Assembly (NCBI GenBank): GCA_016220095.1
Contig: JACRIJ010000041.1
Coordinates: forward strand, 1 to 53,623
Direction: 5' to 3'
Length of the DNA: 53,623 nt
From: Planctomycetota bacterium
Lineage (GTDB): Bacteria; Planctomycetota; MHYJ01; JACQXL01; JACRIJ01
The translations under genes and the position numbers were made by a program. How positions within the stretch are numbered: the first letter of the stretch is position 1; every line of letters begins with the position of its first letter. Shown in pieces: positions 51,624 to 53,623 of this stretch. The notes below the pieces were generated by a model. That model had not been told where the DNA came from. It did not search any database and was given only the letters and a program-made list of their open reading frames with translations.

Positions 51624-52559
51624 TCACCTCCTTGGACCGGCGGCAGGCCTTAAACGGCCTACTACGCCGATAAATCTGTTAAATGTCGCCGCCCTGTCTG
51701 CTATCTGATCCGCTTTCAAACCAGCGGTTGAAAGAGCGTTCATCATATCCACCATGGGATTAGCGCCCTTTCGTATGGGCCCGAAACAACCCCTGCAAGG
51801 CATATACGCCTTTATACAGCGCGGGGTCTTATCGGTAGTGCCGCCGCAACCGGATTTCGTAGCCGGTCCCTGGCAAAGGAATCCTTGTTCCATAAGGCAT
51901 CTTACTTCGCTAAGCGGCTGTCCCGGTTTTGCTTCTATAGGTTCAAGAGGCCTTTTCAAATTTGAAACAGCTTTCTTCTCGCGCTTTGTCGGGCATTCGT
52001 CACAGACGCTCTTTTCGGAAAGTTTGAACGGTTTACCCTCCAAAAGCGCGGTAAGCGCTTCGGCAAAAAGTTCAGGCGATGTCGGGCATCCCGGCAATTC
52101 AATATCGCATTTTACCACCTCTGCCACCGAATAAACCCTGTCTTCCATCTCCGGTATGTCCTTATTGGGATTAGAAGCGGAATCTGTTGACTTTGAGCCC
52201 CTGTAAACCTTATCAAGAATCTCATCCTTTGTCGACAGATTCCCAAGCGCGGGTATTCCGCCGTAACATGCGCAGGACCCCATCGCAATCAACGTCTTGC
52301 ATTTCTTGCGCATCTCTTCCGCGATATGGCGGTTTTCCTTATTGCGGATAGACCCCGTAATAATGCCCACATCGGCCTGAGGTATCTCAAGCGCCTTCTT
52401 TTCGCCCGTTTGCCCGAAATATTTGTTATCCATCAAAACGGGCATATGCACGAACTGAAGTTTGGGCAATATATTTAGGAGGGGTTCTCCGATATCAAGT
52501 ATAGTGACCTCGCAACCTCCGCAGGTCGCCAGCCACTCTTCTGCGACTCTTACTGGCAT
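51624..52559 (-). CDS. mvhG: [NiFe]-hydrogenase small subunit, MvhG type
   Basis: 311 residues. Proximal cluster ligands C13 and C16 (ATCGGCEVTIL), GSCACYGG and LPGCPTSPE; medial/distal cluster cysteines in CLMEQGFLCQGPATKSGCGG and RCIKAYMPCRGCFGP. No Tat signal, as expected for a cytoplasmic enzyme. It passes electrons from the NiFe site of MvhA to MvhD. Shine-Dalgarno aaaggagg. Its TGA stop lies in the ribosome site of mvhA. Confidence 0.95.
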   Translation of the reverse strand: MPVRVAEEWLATCGGCEVTILDIGEPLLNILPKLQFVHMPVLMDNKYFGQTGEKKALEIPQADVGIITGSIRNKENRHIAEEMRKKCKTLIAMGSCACYGGIPALGNLSTKDEILDKVYRGSKSTDSASNPNKDIPEMEDRVYSVAEVVKCDIELPGCPTSPELFAEALTALLEGKPFKLSEKSVCDECPTKREKKAVSNLKRPLEPIEAKPGQPLSEVRCLMEQGFLCQGPATKSGCGGTTDKTPRCIKAYMPCRGCFGPIRKGANPMVDMMNALSTAGLKADQIADRAATFNRFIGVVGRLRPAAGPRR

Positions 52560-52670
52560 ATTTTGCCTCCTTTCAAAAACAATCCCCCTGTTAGTTTCTA
52601 ATTTTCGGGTGCCGGGCTCCGAATTACGGCTCCCGGATTTGGTTACGATTATTCTGCTTTTTATATTACT

Positions 52671-52868
52671 TCAATTCTGACTGACTGCTGAAGCGGTCCT
52701 GCGCGAATACACGAGGAACTGGACGGTATCATACGGTATAAGGCGCGTCTCAAAACCGTCCTGCTTATAAGCAGTTTCCTTGTCTTGCGCCTTATCACGG
52801 CTCTCGTAAATGTTCCCGTCCCACATGTATTTCTTATTGTCCATGTAAACGGATACGGGTATATCCAT
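52671..52868 (-). CDS. 65-residue protein between mvhD and mvhG, unknown function
   Basis: MDIPVSVYMDNKKYMWDG... to a C-terminal VQFLVYSRRTASAVSQN. The residues look like a small beta-rich folded protein with a central basic/acidic stretch (YESRDKAQDKETAYKQDG). A strong Shine-Dalgarno GGAGG precedes the ATG, and it starts 16 bases after the mvhD TAA, 111 bases before mvhG; this supports a real gene. The overlapping frame at 52661-52882 lacks these features and is rejected. Probably an accessory of the hydrogenase or of MvhD assembly (inference). Confidence 0.7.
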   Translation of the reverse strand: MDIPVSVYMDNKKYMWDGNIYESRDKAQDKETAYKQDGFETRLIPYDTVQFLVYSRRTASAVSQN

Positions 52869-52884
52869 ATATGTTCCTCCAACG

Positions 52885-53301
52885 TTATTGGTTTTTGAAC
52901 GAACTCGGACCGATTTTTTTTATTTTGCCTGTCATATCTTCAATAATTTTGGCAAATCTCTGGCCTTCCGAGGCGGAGACCCATTCAAGGCGGAACCTCT
53001 CCGGCTCAATGCCAAAATCCTGAAGCATGAGTTCTATGGCTTCTTTTCTCTGCTGTGCTTTAAGATTACCTTCCAGGTAATGACAATCACCGGGGTGTCA
53101 GCCACACACAAGGACGCCGTCAGCGCCCTTCGTCAGCGCGTTAATCACAAGGTTAGGATGCACCATGCCGGAACACATAACCCTGACAACGCGCAAGGAC
53201 GGAGGATACTGGGTCCTTGAGGTTCCCGCCAGATCAGCTCCGGCATAGGAACACCAGTTGCAGAGGAATCCAATTATAACAGGATCAAAATCGTCAGACA
53301 T
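52885..53301 (-). CDS. mvhD: MvhD (Hdr-linked hydrogenase delta subunit), predicted selenocysteine protein
   Basis: 138 residues when the in-frame TGA at 53098-53100 is read as selenocysteine (residue 68). Before it: [20 protein letters not shown] and [15 protein letters not shown], ending GADGVLVCG; after it: [11 protein letters not shown] and 59 more residues to TAA at 52885. The same-window HdrA fusion has VAGC-EFPTCHYITGN at this site, so the UGA replaces a conserved MvhD cysteine that helps bind its [2Fe-2S] cluster. Ordinary calling would truncate it to 67 residues. It heads the mvhD - small ORF - mvhG - mvhA operon; Shine-Dalgarno AAAGGA. Selenocysteine at this position is known in archaeal VhuD. 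Confidence 0.88.
53065..53097 (-). promoter_or_regulatory. candidate bacterial SECIS hairpin for mvhD
   Basis: Starting 16 bases after the TGA on the coding strand, a perfect 6-base stem ATTACC/GGTAAT (plus 53065-53081) encloses a five-base TGGAA loop containing GG. Position agrees with bacterial SECIS elements, which lie within the coding sequence right after the UGA. The stem is short, so the fold is only a candidate. Confidence 0.55.
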
Positions 53302-53496
53302 ACTAATCCTTTCTGTCTAAACGCGGTTTAACGAATATTATTAGCCACGAAAACACGAGGGCGCGAAGGACGGGTTTAGGGGCTACAGGGTTTAGAAGCT
53401 ACGGTATTACGAAATTACATAATCTCTAAAAGCCCCTGTCAACCATTCGACAAGCTTTGGGGCGGGCAATCGTCGTCGCAGTCTCTTACTACGGAG
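53302..53496. repeat. word-repeat gap upstream of mvhD
   Basis: Contains cacgaaaacacgagggcgcgaag and 'gggtttaggggctacagggtttagaagctacgg' words, of the same families as elsewhere. No clear -35/-10 for the mvh operon could be picked; its promoter may be in the upstream sequence beyond these repeats. Confidence 0.65.
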
Positions 53497-53623
53497 AGCA
53501 TAATATACTTGACATTTGAAGGTAGCCGCAGGCTTTAGCCTGCGCTTAGAATCCAGTATTACAGCGCAACCTAAAGGTTGCGGCTACCTTAGCGCTGGCT
53601 ATGAATGCCAAGTATATTATGCT
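53497..53623. repeat. 127 bp nested palindromic (foldback) element at the window end
   Basis: Outer 15-base perfect inverted arms agcataatatacttg (53497-53511) and caagtatattatgct (53609-53623). Next arms AAGGTAGCCGC (53519-53529) and GCGGCTACCTT (53580-53590). Two inner hairpins: CGCAGGC-TTTA-GCCTGCG (53527-53544) and CGCAACC-TAAA-GGTTGCG (53565-53582). The arm ends at the last base, so the element may continue. Same TTTA/TAAA loop as the 49770 element. Confidence 0.88.

Noticed and set aside
52661..52882. Overlapping 73-residue frame on the minus strand
   Set aside because: Arg/Cys-rich frame-shifted reading of the better supported 52671-52868 gene, whose Shine-Dalgarno fits.
53098..53301. 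mvhD as a truncated pseudogene ending at the TGA
   Set aside because: The downstream frame stays open for 70 codons and is strongly MvhD-like, and the same-window paralogue has Cys at the TGA. A sequencing error cannot be ruled out but recoding is the better explanation.

Overview
This window comes from an uncultured, probably strictly anaerobic bacterium. Evidence for a bacterium: Shine-Dalgarno sites in front of many genes, TTGACA/TATAAT-type promoters, ribosomal proteins L28 and S15, NusB, FtsY, DNA polymerase I, ECF sigma and anti-sigma factors, and lipoprotein signal peptides. Evidence for anaerobic life: ferredoxin-dependent indolepyruvate oxidoreductase, a tungsten-type aldehyde:ferredoxin oxidoreductase (AOR), many 4Fe-4S proteins, heterodisulfide-reductase-like (Hdr) subunits and a group 3 [NiFe]-hydrogenase. 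The phylum cannot be fixed from the window; a Planctomycetota-like lineage is a guess from overall gene style only.

Layout. 1-17.4 kb is an electron-transfer region. It holds the 3' part of iorA and iorB, an Aor-like set (two four-cluster ferredoxins, an FAD/NAD oxidoreductase and AOR itself), an enoate-reductase-like flavoprotein with three small partners (ATC-hydrolase-like protein, ferredoxin, MoaD-like protein), and on the minus strand HdrA, an HdrA-MvhD fusion and an HdrD-like protein. 17.5-36 kb is mostly housekeeping: rpmB, hom-thrB-thrC, rpsO-pnp, purB, purM, ribH-nusB-ftsY, a HhH-GPD glycosylase and lpd. Inside it is a cofactor island (hypA, a MoaD-like gene, a MoeB/ThiF gene) that fits maturation of the hydrogenase and the tungsten enzyme. 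36-49 kb carries a response regulator, a 950-residue FHA-transmembrane-CAP protein, a secreted protein, an ECF sigma/anti-sigma pair, a lipoprotein, polA, an arginine-deiminase-fold enzyme and tRNA-Ser(UGA). 49.4-53.3 kb carries a 55-residue zinc-ribbon gene and, on the minus strand, the hydrogenase operon mvhD - small ORF - mvhG - mvhA.

Main discoveries. (1) mvhD is interrupted by an in-frame TGA exactly where the paralogous MvhD domain of the HdrA fusion in this same window has cysteine. The frame continues 70 sense codons to a TAA and a hairpin follows the TGA, so this is very probably a selenocysteine protein that ordinary gene calling cuts to 67 residues. (2) Almost every intergenic gap is filled with degenerate 'word' repeats (for example cacgaag, aatctt, taactcc), often arranged as inverted pairs that can fold back. 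They abut start codons of genes that lack a Shine-Dalgarno site, supply some stop codons, and appear to have been read into the C-termini of two ferredoxins. (3) Two compact nested palindromic (foldback) elements lie at 49770-49995 and 53497-53623.

Working model (inference): indolepyruvate and aldehyde oxidation feed ferredoxin. The Mvh hydrogenase passes H2 electrons through Sec-MvhD or the fused Cys-MvhD to an HdrA/HdrD complex. The FAD/NAD oxidoreductase and the enoate-reductase-like enzyme connect these pools to NAD(H) and organic acceptors.
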